Of a stretch of DNA of 64,000 nt, positions 33,620 to 45,071 are shown one piece after another. Within the stretch, counting starts at the first letter, position 1. Every line of letters begins with the position of its first letter. The translations under genes were made by a program, and so were the position numbers. Source of the stretch: Hibiscus mutabilis (taxonomy: Eukaryota; Streptophyta; Magnoliopsida; Malvales; Malvaceae). The stretch covers positions 186,001-250,000 of the forward strand of contig CM033733.1 in the NCBI GenBank assembly GCA_019671005.1, in the 5' to 3' direction. The notes beneath the pieces are model-generated. The model had not been told where the DNA came from. It ran no database searches and saw nothing but the letters and a program-made list of their open reading frames with translations.

Positions 33620-34560
33620 TATTCAAGAATTCTATATCCATCTTATGACCAAAGATTCGCCCTTCTTGATGATTAGAGGTACGTGTGTGTTTTGATGAAG
33701 GATATATATTACACTATGTTTGATTTGGATGATCCAAGGGGTTAATATTTTCAGTATGCCTATTTGATGAACTCTGGCAAGAGAAAGAAATTACTGGCAG
33801 GTTTATGTGAGCCTGGCACAACATGGATAGTGTCATCAAATGGGCACCGAACGGTGAAACGACTAGCATTGAAACATCAAATGAGAGGATAAAATCACTT
33901 TTTAAAGGCTAATCTGATGCCCGCAACCCACAATGAGACAGTCTCAAAAGAAAGGCTAATTTTATTGCACTCCATCATGATGGGGCACAAAATTAACGTT
34001 GGCAAGCTCATCATCGATGAAAATTATAAATGTGCATCAAGAGGTAATGGCAGTTTGTTCTTTCCTTTGTTAATTTCTAACATTTGCATGCTCCATGGTG
34101 TGCCAAAGCTTGATACAAATAAAGGTCAAAGGATCAAGAGAACAATCACAGCTGCTATTTAAAGAAACCTCATCGTTGCCGAGCCAAAAGAAAAAGGCAA
34201 GGGGAAGGCAAAAGTGCCCATGCCAAAGCCAAAGGTGTCAAAGGCAGTGCCAGCCAGTTTACTGGCAGTGCTTTCTCAAATCTACCATCACCAAGAGGTC
34301 ATTCTCTAAAAGCTAGAGAAAACCAAGGAACTCAATGATAAGATAAGGCACTACACAAAGGAGAGGGATTCTATCATCAGGGTGTTCTTGAAAAAATGTC
34401 CCATGATTTTGTGAGAGCATTTCCAAATTTCCCTACCAAGCCCTTTGCCAGCGATGATGCCATGCTAGCCAATCCATACGAGAAGAAGTCTACGAAGGGG
34501 AATCCTAATCTTCCTAAACTCTTTTACATGCCATTCCATTGCACTTACATGATCATGCAT
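33620..34560 (+). pseudogene. 3' ORF module, second copy
   Basis: It includes the upstream half lacking in copy one (IIQEFYIHLMTKDSPFLMIR) and then HNETVSKERLILLHSIMMGH, YKCASRGNGSLFFPLLISNI and a Lys-rich linker. It is closer to the inner element's ORF than the first copy and shares the end before the 3' non-coding region. Stops and shifts show it is dead. Confidence 0.65.
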
Positions 34561-34599
34561 GTTATTTTTATGTTTTCTTGTATATATGTGTTGTTTTCA

Positions 34600-34638
34600 T
34601 GCATTGAGGACAATGCACATCTTGGGTTTGGGGGTGTG
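34600..34638 (+). other. Internal polypurine-like module, outer element
   Basis: GCATTGAGGACAATGCACAT followed by CTTGGGTTTGGGGGTGTG resembles the polypurine tract that precedes the 3' LTR at 47505-47547. It sits far from that LTR, so the module occurs twice in the element. Confidence 0.55.
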
Positions 34639-34729
34639 TGTTTCCTCACATTTATGCCCCGCCATGCATTTCATGTTTACATTTCTGTTGCCATGCCATC
34701 TACGTCATTTAGAATAGATGCATACCGAA

Positions 34730-36329
34730 TGTTACCTCTCCAAAAGTACTATTTTTAATGCCAACCTTACAATGCTTTTGCTTGTTTTCAGGTACATTTA
34801 GTTGCATTAGGATGTTAGAATCATGCATTTGCATAAGGAGTTTAGAGTTTTGTCTATGGCAGTGTGAAGGGTTGTTTTGTTGGCAATTTTGCAGGTTTGG
34901 CATAGTATTTGGCCCAGAAAAGCAACACTGAAAGGAATGTCGAGTGTTGTTGGCACAGATGGACCAAACATTGCCAAGCACCGAATGGCAGAGAAGTAAA
35001 CTTGATGCCATGCCAAGAGGCTATTGGACCCTGAAAAAATAGGACATGGTCAGGCTCCGAAAAAATAGCAATTGGAACAATCTTCAAAAAAATAGCGGAT
35101 AAGATGGTGCCAAGACTTGTTGGCAGACTCATGCCAAGCTTGGATGCCAGGGCAGCGTTGGCAGGATGACATCAGCTTTAGCCTGATCAGCTCTCATTCA
35201 AATCTGGATAAGAAGATAATCCCATATCCTCTGGGCAGTTAGAATTTAAAATTTGAAAAGCTAGTCATATCCCTTCTTTGCACGCCTATTTAAACACCAA
35301 CCAAGCTAGACTTTAAGGGGAAAGAAGATTGGATCGTGAGGAGTTGGTGTGTGCGTGATGATTGATGACCGGCTGCACCGTGGAAGGGTGGTCTGACCAA
35401 CTTGGACGAGAACCATGGATCTTGAAGGGCTGCATCGAGAGACCCCTTCTAGCCCATTCTATCTCTCAAGTTATTTTACTTTGTTTTTAAGGATGATGTA
35501 TTCCGAAAACGTTTGTGGATTGTTGGTTCACTCTCTCACCATGAACTAATTTATTAGTTGGTGGGGGATGTTTGGTTTTTATGTTATTTTCATGCTTTAG
35601 CTTTTAATAATAAATCTGTCTTGGCAAAGTTTCATCTATTCGGCAAACTTTAATATTTCCAAAATACTCTGCCAAGCGAGAGTTGGCACTGTTGGCCTAT
35701 TGCACCTTAATATCTTAACAGACTTGGGGTGGCAATGAATAAGTTGTCGAATACTGAGGAGAGAAGCTTCGAGAGAAGTCGCTCAAGTAGATGAACTTAC
35801 TTCGGGAGTGAAATCTACCCCTTAGGAGTATAGATTGGATCTTAATCAAATTGGTTAATTTAAAAACAAACACTATAGAGATATAAGGGTTTTTACATGA
35901 TCAATTTAGGGCAATGACCATCGAGAGAGGCTTTGCTACTTTTGAATCTACTCGGCAAACAATGCCAAGACAGGTTGCTGTTAACGGCTGTCACGGCATG
36001 AATAATGTGAAAACCAGGCATTCCCTGCCAACGCTCATCATTCATTAAAACACCTTCCTTGCCAACGTCTTTACTTTTCTTTTATTTCTTTACTTTTTAA
36101 TTATTTTCCAAAACCAATTTCAAATCAAATCAACTTTTTCTTAAGGCAAGTAACAATAAAGGCAATTGAATTCCAAGACAATCTCTGTGGGATCGATACT
36201 CAACTTACCAGCTATATTACTTGCAGACCGTGTATACTTGCACGCAAAAGACTCATTTTGGCACATTCATATATTTTCCAATACATATTTTCTGCCACTT
36301 TTGCCAGCATTTCACCTAGAGAGTCTACA
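34730..36329 (+). repeat. LTR B, 5' LTR of the inner element
   Basis: It starts TGTTACCTCTCC directly after target base string ATACCGAA and ends GAGTCTACA, seven bases before the primer site. It is collinear with LTR C. Confidence 0.92.
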
Positions 36330-36335
36330 AGTTTT

Positions 36336-36353
36336 TGGCGCTGTTGCCGGGGA
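36336..36353 (+). other. Athila-type primer-binding site
   Basis: TGGCGCTGTTGCCGGGGA differs from the family form TGGCGCCGTTGCCGGGGA at one position and lies just after LTR B. Confidence 0.88.
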
Positions 36354-36441
36354 TTGCAACGAAATTGATTGTTTTTAAATTTTTACTTGTCTTTCTTTTA
36401 TTTTTTTTTTAGTTTTTTTTACCTTTCATTTTTGTCGGTGT

Positions 36442-38100
36442 ATGACTAGAAGCCATCATGTGGTGGACTAGTGGTCACATGATCTGAAAATTGAGAAAAC
36501 CTTGCGGAGGTTAAAAAAAGATTTCGAGAGATGAACCAAGGTAATGGAGGGAATGGTGTGGTGAACAATGGGTGAAATCCACTTAACAATGAGATACCAC
36601 CACCACCTGCTGCCCCAGTTGTTAATGAGAGGCCTATTAGAGAACATTCGTTACCAACCATTGACAATTTGGTGTCAGGACTTGTTGGCATAGAGGTAAA
36701 CGCTATCAATTTTGAACTTAAGCTAGTAATGATTCAAACTCTTTTGATTGTAGGTTAGTTTGATGGCGCACTCACTGGAGATCCGAGGCAACATCTTAAA
36801 TAGTTCATAGAGATTTTCCAGCTATTTCAACAAAATAGAGTACCTGAAGATACCGTGAAACTGAAGTTATTTACTTTTTCTTTGAGAGACAGAGCAAAGG
36901 CTTGGCTTAATTCCTTGTCGCCTGGCTCAGTCACTTCATGGGCAGATCTATGCAGAAGTTCTTGACAAGATTCTAGCCGCCAACACTCACTGCCAAACTG
37001 CATGGTGCGATCATTACATTCAGGCAGACTGAGGATGAGACCTTATATGATGCATGGGAAAGATTTAAAGACTTGTTGAGGAGATGTCCTATGCATGGAT
37101 TCCCGAATTGGACTCAAATTCAAGCCTTTTACAATGGATTGAATGCACAAACGAGGACGGTTGTTGATGCTTCAGTAGCTGGCTCGTTGCTTGACAAGAC
37201 ATATACTGAGGCTGTTGACATTTTAGAAAGGATTGCAATCAATGATTTTGAATATCCTGTTGCAAGACTTGGGACCGGAACTAAAACCAATGGGAAATTT
37301 CATGTTGATGAACTAACATCCATTCATGCCGAGATTTCCAACCTTAGGAGCATGGTAAGAATGTTGCAAAAGAAAAATGAGTCCCAAGAATTCAAAGCAT
37401 TATACCCATTCTGTACGATCTGTGGAGAAAATCATCATGTGGATAAATGTCCTGCCAACCCTCAATCGATAAATTTTATTGGCAATGTTAATCGTTACTA
37501 TAACCCTAACTTCAATACTTATAATACAGGTTAGAGACAACACCCTAACTTAGCTTGGGGAAATCAATGAGGTAACCAGTACAATGCCCAACGCCAGAAT
37601 ACTCAGAGGTAGAATAACAATGACATGCTAGCATTCTATCAGAATGCCATGCCACAGAAAACCCAAAATAATTTTTAGCAAGGGCAGAGACTCAACCAAT
37701 GAGGCACTCTCACAGAGTACATGGAAATGAATGATGCCGTAGTCTAGAGTTTGGCTGCATCAATGAGAAATTTAGAAGTCCAGCTTGGGCAGATTGCCAG
37801 TGCACTCAGCAATCGACCCCATAGAGCATTACCAAGTGACACAGAAGATGCTCGGCACAAAGACAATGAGCAGTGCAAAGCTATAACTCTTCAGAGTGGT
37901 AAGCAGTGTGAGATGGAGAAGGTTGCTAAGCAACCAATTAATTGCCAAGATGAGAAGCCTGTGCCAACAGGGAAGCAGAGAAAGAGGAAACAAAAGTAGA
38001 TGATGCCAGAACTGATACCAAACAGCACACTGATGCCAGCATCGGTGCCAAACAGTTTGATGCCAGCACTGCGTTGGCAAAGCCAGCATAGTAGGCACGT
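36442..38100 (+). pseudogene. gag of the inner Athila-like element
   Basis: Plus-strand text shows VKLKLFTFSLRDRAKAWLNS, then after a shift DETLYDAWERFKDLLRRCPM and HGFPNWTQIQAFYNGL (retrotrans_gag), and a knuckle CTICGENHHVDKCPANPQ. One frame runs from 37073 to about 37975 with six stops, mostly TAG or TGA at sites where Gln or Trp is expected. Then a shift near 37975 leads into a linker rich in GATGCC. The start ATG at 36442 is the first after the leader but is followed by early stops. It would be the capsid-forming protein if intact. Confidence 0.8.
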
Positions 38101-38169
38101 ATCTATCCGCCGCCACCATTTCCAGCAATACTTCTAAAGCGTAAGCAAGATCAGCAGTTCAAGCATTTC

Positions 38170-39291
38170 TTGGAGGTTCTTAAGCAATTGCAAACCAACA
38201 TTCCATTGGTAGAAGCCCTTGAACAAATGCCCAACTATGTCAAATTTATGAAGGACATTCTGTCCAAAAAGAGAAAGTTGGGAGACTTTGAAACTGTTGC
38301 CCAGACCGAAAAATGCAGTGCCATGATCCTAAACTGTTTGCCACCAAAGCTGAAAGATCCGGGAAATTTCACTATTCCCTGCACCAATGGCAAAAAATTC
38401 ATAGGGAAGGCACTGTGTGACCTAGGAGCCAACATCAACTTGATGCCAATGCCCGTTTTTCGGAAGCTTGGCATAGAAGCAAGACCTACCACAGTGACAC
38501 TTCAGCTGGCAGACCGATCCTATGCACATCCCAAGGGTAAGATTGAGGACGTGTTGGTAAAGGTAGACAAATTTATTTTTCCAGCTGATTTTATCATTTT
38601 GGATTATGAGGCTGATATTAATGTCCTGATTATTTTAGGGAGACCTTTTCTTGCCACGGGTAGGGCTTTGATCGATGTTCATAAATGGGAATTAACAATG
38701 CGCATGAATGACCAGCAAGTTACATTTAATGTGTTTCAAGCTTTGAAATGTGCAGATGAACCTGATGAGTGCCAAGTAGAGGAGATGATGGAGTCCATTT
38801 ACACCTTGGACACGGCACAATTATGCCAGGATACAGAATTTGATGCCAGCAATTTAGATGGCATAGCTGATCTGTTTGAGGAGCCAGAAGAACTAGTCTT
38901 GGAGGCTGAAGAGGCGAGTTATTTTGAGCCACTACAGTTTGCCAGCAGAGAAATCAAGGCACATAAACCATCAATTGAGGAGCCACCAGCATTGGAACTG
39001 AAACCACTGCTAGATCACTTGAAGTATGCTTATTTAGGTGAACGCTCAACTCTGCCAATGATCATTGCCACTGGTCTCATTGATGATCAAGAGGAAAGGT
39101 TGTTGGAAATATTACGTGACTATAAGCAAGCATTAGGATGGACTTTGGCAGCTATCAGAGGTATTAGCCCAACCATTTGCATGCATAAGATTATCTTGGA
39201 GGAGTACCATGGCAAGACAATTGAAGGCCAAAAAAGGCTAAACCCAAGCATGAAAGAAGTAGTGAAAAAAAGATATCATAAAATGGCTTGA
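38170..39291 (+). pseudogene. Protease and start of reverse transcriptase, inner element
   Basis: An open frame of 373 codons. The aspartic protease active site is ALCDLGANINLMP (about residues 94-106), followed by the flap-side text LQLADRSYAHPKGKIEDVLV and LGRPFLATGRALID, as in Athila polyproteins. A linker follows, then the opening of reverse transcriptase (EVVKK). The frame ends by a shift just after this; the RT continues in another frame at about 39285. It is part of the gag-pol of the nested element, not a host protein. Confidence 0.88.
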
Positions 39292-40038
39292 TGCCGGGAT
39301 TATATATCCCATTTCCGATAGCTCTTGGGTTAGCCTGGTGAAATGCGTGCCAAAGAAGGATGGCATGGCCGTGGTACAAAACAGTGAAGCTGAGTTAATC
39401 CCCTCCAAAACTATCACTGGATGGACAGTGTGTATGGACTATAGGAGGCTGAACAATGCCACGAGGAATGATCACTTCCCATTGCCATTCATTGATCAGA
39501 TGCTCGACAGGTTGGCAGGTAAAGCTTTCTATTATTTTTTGGATAGTTATTCAGGTTATAATCAGATTGCCATTGCCCCTAATGATCAAGAGAAAACTAC
39601 GTTCTCGTGCCCAAATGGGACGTTTGTGTTTAGAAGAATGCCATTCGGCCTATGTAATGTACCAGCAACGTTTCAACGTTGCATGATGTCCATTTTTTCT
39701 GATATGATCGAGCACAACATGGAAGTATTCATGGATGACTTCTCAGTGTTTGGCAAAACATTTGAGGAATGTTTTTAGAGTTTGGAGCAAGTCTTGAAGA
39801 GATGTATAGAGACGAACCTAGTGTTGAACTGGGAAAAATGCCACTTCATGGTGAAGGAGGGCATTGTTCTCAGGGTCAAGGTAACTGAGAGAGGGTTAGA
39901 AGTGGATCAAGAAAAAGTTGAGGTAATTAAGCAACTACCGCCCCCAACAAGTGTCAAAGGTATAAGAAGTTTCTTAGGATATGCAGTTTTTATCGGCGTT
40001 TCATTAAAGATTTTTCAAAAATTGCTAAACCCTTATGC
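39285..40038 (+). pseudogene. Reverse transcriptase, inner element
   Basis: Blocks in order: GIIYPISDSSWVSLVKCVPK, WTVCMDYRRLNNATR, FYYFLDSYSGYNQI, FRRMPFGLCNVPATFQR and the catalytic box EVFMDDFSVFG. Thumb-region text (LVLNWEKCHFMV) follows a TAG at 39776-39778. A shift near 39990 interrupts the link to RNase H. Catalytic aspartates are still visible, but the protein cannot be made whole. Confidence 0.9.
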
Positions 40039-40731
40039 TTGTTGTTAGAACATAATGCCACTTTTGTATTTAATGATTCTTGTTTGAGAGCGTTTCAGGA
40101 GCTTAAAGAAAAGTTGATCAATGCCCCTATAGTTGTGGCACCAGACTGGAATGAGCCTTTCGAGCTCATGTGTGATGCCAACGACTATACCGTCGGAGCA
40201 GTTTTGGGACAAAGGTATAGCAAGGTTTTCCATGCCATCTACTATGCCAGCCGAACCTTAAACGAAGCACAACTGAATTACTTTACATCCGAGAAAGAAT
40301 ATCTTGCAGTTGTATTTGCTTTTGAAAAATTTAGATCTTATTTAATTGGTAACAAAGTTGTAGTTTTTACAGATCATTCAGCATTAAAGTATCTCTTGGC
40401 AAAGAAGGATGCCAAGCCCAGGCTAATCCGATGGACGCTCCTACTTCAAGAATTTGACCTTAAGATCCGAGACAAAAAGGGTAGTGAAAACCTAGTAGGT
40501 GACCATCTCTCACATTTAGAGAATCATCTTGAAGATGGTAAGACCAATTTGATAAGAGATGAGTTTCCTGATGAGTATTTGCTTGCAGTTAATGCCATGC
40601 TATGGTATGCCGATATTGTCAACTACTTGGTAAGTAACATTTTGCCACCAGACTTGGCATACAATGCCAAGAAAAGGTTTTTGCAGGAAGTTAGGCAATA
40701 CTATTGGGATGAGCCAATATTTTTCAAATAG
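40039..40731 (+). pseudogene. RNase H and tether, inner element
   Basis: FELMCDANDYTVGAVLGQR, SEKEYLAVVFAFEKFRSYLI and FTDHSALKYLL are the RNase H blocks with the first Asp, Glu and second Asp. The tether region (NLVGDHLSHLE) follows. A TAG ends the open frame within the linker to integrase. Confidence 0.9.
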
Positions 40732-41896
40732 TATGCCAACCAAGTAATCTGTCGGTGTTTGCCTGAGGATGAACAACATAACATATTGCATCTATGCCAT
40801 GCCGCACCATATGAAGATCACTTTGCTGGAGTAAAAACTGTTGCCAAGGTACTGCATTCAGGATTCTTTTGGCCCACACTATATAAGGATGCCCACGAGC
40901 ATGCCAAGGCATGTGATCGATGCCAACAGACAAGAAACATCTCTAGCAGACACCAACTACCGCTTCAAAACATTATGCCTGTGGATTTATTTGATATATG
41001 GGGGATAGACTTTATGGGTCCTTTTCCACCCTCATTTGGTAATGTATACATTCTTGTGGCTGTTGACTATGTATCTAAGTGGGTATAAGTTGTTGCTCTG
41101 CCAACGAACAATGCCAAGGCCATTGCCAAGTTTTTACATAAGCATATTTTTACTAGATTTGGCGCCCCTAGAGTGATCATTCATGATGAGGGCACTCATT
41201 TTAAATGTAGTCTAATTTCTAAAGCCTTGTGAAGGTATGGTATATAGCAGAAAATTTCCACAACATATCATCCGCAAACAGCTAAGATTTCAAATAAGGA
41301 GATCAAAAACATCTTAGAGAATACTCTTAATCCATTAAGGAATGACTGGTCCTTGAGACTAGATAAGTCCGTGTGGGATTACAGGACTGCGTTTAAAACT
41401 CCTTTGGGTACTTCACCGTTTAGACTTGTTTTCGGAAAACCATGCCATCTACCAGTGGAGCTTGAGCATAAAGCCTACTGGCCATCAGAACACTTGGCAT
41501 GGCATGGAGAGCTGCTAAAGAAAAAAGATTACTGGACCTAAATGAGTTGGAGGAATTTAGAAGGCAAGCCTATGAGAACGCCATGATCTACAAGGAAAAA
41601 GCAAAAGTTGGCATGACAGCAAGATAATGCCAAGACATTTTGAGGTAGGCCAACGTGTTTTGCTATTCAACTCACGGCTTAAGTTGTTTCCAAGGAAACT
41701 CAGATCAAGATGGACGGGCCCTTATGAAGTTGTGAAGCCCTATGCTCATGGAGCTATGGACATTAAGAACTTCAAGACGGGAAAAATCTTTAAGGTGAAT
41801 GGCCAACGCTTAAAGCACTACATGGAAGGTGGTCATAACAATGCCAAAGAGGTGATCCTCTTGGCAGAGGTAACACGAAAACACCGTCAGGTTTGA
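40732..41896 (+). pseudogene. Integrase, inner element
   Basis: An HHCC finger is seen (HLCHAAPYEDHF and CDRCQQT). The catalytic core shows Asp in DIWGIDFMGPFPP, Asp in VIIHDEGTHF and Glu in NKEIKNIL, with TTYHPQT preceding. The C-terminal region has RSRWTGPYEVVKPYAHGAM and TGKIFKVNGQRLKHYM. Stops occur after KWV (about 41086), in the KAL/YGI segment and near 41540, plus a shift at about 41625. There is no chromodomain, as expected for Athila. Confidence 0.88.
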
Positions 41897-42539
41897 ACTT
41901 TTGTAAATATTAGGTTAGTGTTTCTCTTTGTTTTTAGGTTTTTTATTGTTTTTCTTTCTTTTTAAGTTCCATATTTTTATTCTTTTAATGTGTTGAAAGG
42001 TTTTCTTTGAGTTGCGCAGATTCATTGTGCTAGGAACACTGCCAGGGTCGCTGGCAGGAGCCAATGCTTTAACAAAAAAATCTGTCAGACGCAGTGCCAG
42101 AGTAGCTTGGCATGCAGCGGTGCAAAAGATTGAAGGACGAGGGAAAAACCCTAGTTTTATCGGCCTAGTAAAAAATTGAGAGAGATATCTTTATTTGACT
42201 TTAAGCCCTAGTCGCCCAAATTTCGGTTGAAATTTAAATTTCAAATCAATTACCTTATCACTCCAATCCTTAACTTATCTTATCACCTATCACTTTATCA
42301 CTTCAACCTTATCACTCCACCTATTTTTAAATTAATTCTTTTTATTCCCCATTATTATCCTTAATTACTACTCTCATTAAAACATGCAACCAACCTAAAA
42401 ACTTTCACTTTCTTACTCTTGCCGGTTAAAGAAGCCAAAACATCTCTCACTTTTAACTTCCTTTTCGATAAGCAAGTACAAACCCAAATCATTCTTTGCC
42501 TTCATCTTTCAACATCGTTCCAAGCTTTAACCAGTTTTA

Positions 42540-44013
42540 ATGGCCTCATCGTCTCTTCCCTTTAAAAGATTCTTCAACGAGGAGATCGAGAAAAAGTTCG
42601 AAACAAATTTTGCCTCGAGGAGTTTTTGCTATGAGAAGCACTTCGAATTCAAAATGGAGGCAACAACCGACTTCCCTTCAGAAGTTATGTCTACGATTAA
42701 CTTGCACAAGTGGAGTCTATTCTGCCAGCAAAAAGGGGAGATCTATGCCACCATCGTTCAAGAATTCTACGCGCACCTTATGACCAAGGATTCACCTTTC
42801 CTGATGATTAGGGGTAAGTGTGTGCATTTTGATGAGGGATATATTAATAATATGTTTGAGTTGGATGGTGCAGGAGATGAGTATTTTGAGTATATTGATT
42901 CGATGACTGCTACCAAGAGGAAAAAGCTGCTGACGGATCTGTGTGAACCTAGCACGACGTAGGCAGTCTCATCGACGGGCCACTAGACGGTGAAGAGGAT
43001 GCGTTGAAGCCACAAGTGAGAGGCTGGAATCACTTCATTAAGGCAAACCTATTGCCTACATCCCACAATGAGACGGTCTCGGAAGAAAGGCTGATTTTGT
43101 TGCACTCCATCATAAAAGGGCGCAAGATCAACATTGGAAAGATTATCATAGAAGAGACTTATAAGTGTGCTGCAAGAGGTAAAGGTAGTTTGTTTTTCCC
43201 TTTGCTTATTTCTAACATTTGCATACGCCATGATGTGCCTAGGCTTGATGAGGAGAAAGGGCAAATAATAAAGGGAACAACCATCACTGCTGCCATATAG
43301 AAAAACCTTACTACGGTTGAGCCAAAGGACAAGGCCAAGGGAAAAGCAAAAATGGCCACGCCTAAGCCAAAGATGTCAAAAGCTATGCCAGACACAATGC
43401 CTGAGACGGTGCCAAACGGTTCTGTGGCAATGTTGTCTCAAATCTACCAACGCCAGGAGATGATACTCAGTAAGATGGAAAAGGCTGAGGAGATTAATGT
43501 CAAGCTACAACATTACATGCAGGCCAGGGATGTGATAATCAGGGAAACTCTCAAGAAAATATCTCCTAATGTTGTGCCAAAATTCTCAGATTTCCCTGCT
43601 GAGCCCTCTGTTAGTGATGAAGCCATGTCAGCCAGTTCAGCTAGTCTAGTTATGCTAGCCAGTTCAGAGTCTAATGCTACAGTTCCACTATCTCCAGTTC
43701 AAGTTGTGTCTACCAGTTCTGATTCCGAGATTGAATCAAAGGAACCCAAAACCAAGTCTGCCAAAGCAAAGTCTGCCAAGAAGCCTACCACGCCACCAGT
43801 GAAGCTTGCGCAGTCCGATGCCACCGCTACTCCTACCGCATCAAACCCTGCCAAGATTGTGGAGGAAGTTCTCTGAGATGTTGGAGCGTCCACTGCCGCA
43901 AAGCCAACAATGAAGGGAAGAAAGAGAATGGCCCATGATCGTGGTCTATTTATAAAGAGAAAGACTCGAGTCACACGAGAAGAAGTCTCTGAAGGGGAGT
44001 CCACTTCTTCCTA
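42540..44013 (+). pseudogene. Extra 3' ORF (plant transposon protein domain)
   Basis: It starts MASSSLPFKRFFNEEIEKK after a ~640-base non-coding gap from integrase. The N-terminal half includes VQEFYAHLMTKDSPFLMIRG and a FDEGYINNMFELD segment. After a shift near 42960 comes LKPQVRGWNHFIKANLLPTS, HNETVSEERLILLHSIIKGR and GSLFFPLLISNICIRHDVP, which I recognise as the type called 'putative plant transposon protein' in Athila-like elements. The C-terminal part is Lys/Ser/Ala-rich, likely disordered. Function is unknown. The place is that of the env-like ORF of some Athila elements, but I see no signal peptide or membrane segment. Stops interrupt it at about 42960, 43300 and 43876. Confidence 0.7.
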
Positions 44014-44097
44014 AAATTCTATACATTTCATTACATTGCATTCACATGACCATGCATTTTATTTTATTATGTTCTTTTGTATATATGTGTTGTTTCA

Positions 44098-44136
44098 TGC
44101 ATTGGGGACAATGCACATCTTGGGTTTGGGGGTGTG
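44098..44136 (+). other. Internal polypurine-like module, inner element
   Basis: GCATTGGGGACAATGCACAT then CTTGGGTTTGGGGGTGTG lies 940 bases upstream of the true tract at 45033-45071 (GCATTACTTGAGGACAAGCA...GGTTTGGGGGTGTG). The two share the same skeleton, suggesting a duplication of the 3' end module. Confidence 0.6.
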
Positions 44137-45032
44137 CATTTCTTCACATTTATGCCATGCATATCATGTTTAATTTTTGTTGCCATGTCATCGAGGTCAT
44201 TTAGAGTAGATGTATACCGAACCGCTAAAAAAAAGAAAATTTTGTCTCGATTTAATTTTAAAAATGTTAACAATTGTTAAGCAAGCTTAATTTGATCTAG
44301 GTGTCTGTCCAATGAGGAGACTTTAATCTTTAATTGTCATGCCATACCCGCAGAGTAGTATGCCAAGATTGCTTGGCAATTGATCTCTAGTTTAGGGAAT
44401 TGAACTTGCACTTAACACGGAAGATGTATCTAGTCCCTTAGTAAACTTAGACTTTTTGAAACTATGCACAGATTTAAAAAAAAGATGATGCCAAGGTAAA
44501 AGAAATAAATAAGGCAGCAATGTTCTGCCAAGGCAAGAAAAAATAAAACTCTCCTCTACCTTAGGGATAATAAGCTACTTGGGGATTCGTGTTTGCTCTC
44601 TCTTAGTTCTCAAGTCCAAAACCTTGGGGTGTGAGTTGAAGAGAAAGCCTAGTGATGTCTAGATTAAGGTGGGGATTCATAGTATGATCTCTCTTATCTC
44701 TCACGCTAAATAGTGTAACGAAGCAAGCTTAAAAGAATGCCAGCAGAAACCTTTGGCAAAAAGAAAAAAATGAAAAAAAATATGAGTTTAGGTAGTAAAA
44801 TTTGTCTAAGAGGGTGAAAGGAAAATTGATGCATATTGCCTACACTCATGCACTCTTTATGAACTTTGACTAGAGTTATATTGCTGCACTTGAATTATAA
44901 CCTGCTTGGCATTATTGCACTGAGATACTGAGGACAGAAATAGAGCCAAATTCTGCTTTCCAGCACGTGTTGGCATTCAACCAAAATTTTGTCGAGGTAA
45001 CTTTTTCACAGTTTTTGTTTTTATTTTGATTG
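44137..45032 (+). other. 3' non-coding region, inner element
   Basis: There is no open frame of note. It is TGCCA/TGGCA-rich (about nine in 760 bases). The same region reappears at 46693-47505 as the tail of the outer element, with CTCTCCTCTACCTTAGGGAT and CTCTCACGCTAAATAGTGTA shared. Confidence 0.7.
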
Positions 45033-45057
45033 CATTACTTGAGGACAAGCAATGAGT

Positions 45058-45071
45058 TAGGTTTGGGGGTG
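45058..45071 (+). other. Polypurine tract of the inner element
   Basis: TAGGTTTGGGGGTG immediately precedes the TGTTACC start of LTR C, the place and composition expected of a plus-strand primer. Confidence 0.8.

Noticed and set aside
42540..44013. Envelope protein in the inner Athila-like element
   Set aside because: The position fits, but no signal peptide, transmembrane segment or envelope motif is visible; the domain looks like the plant transposon protein type.
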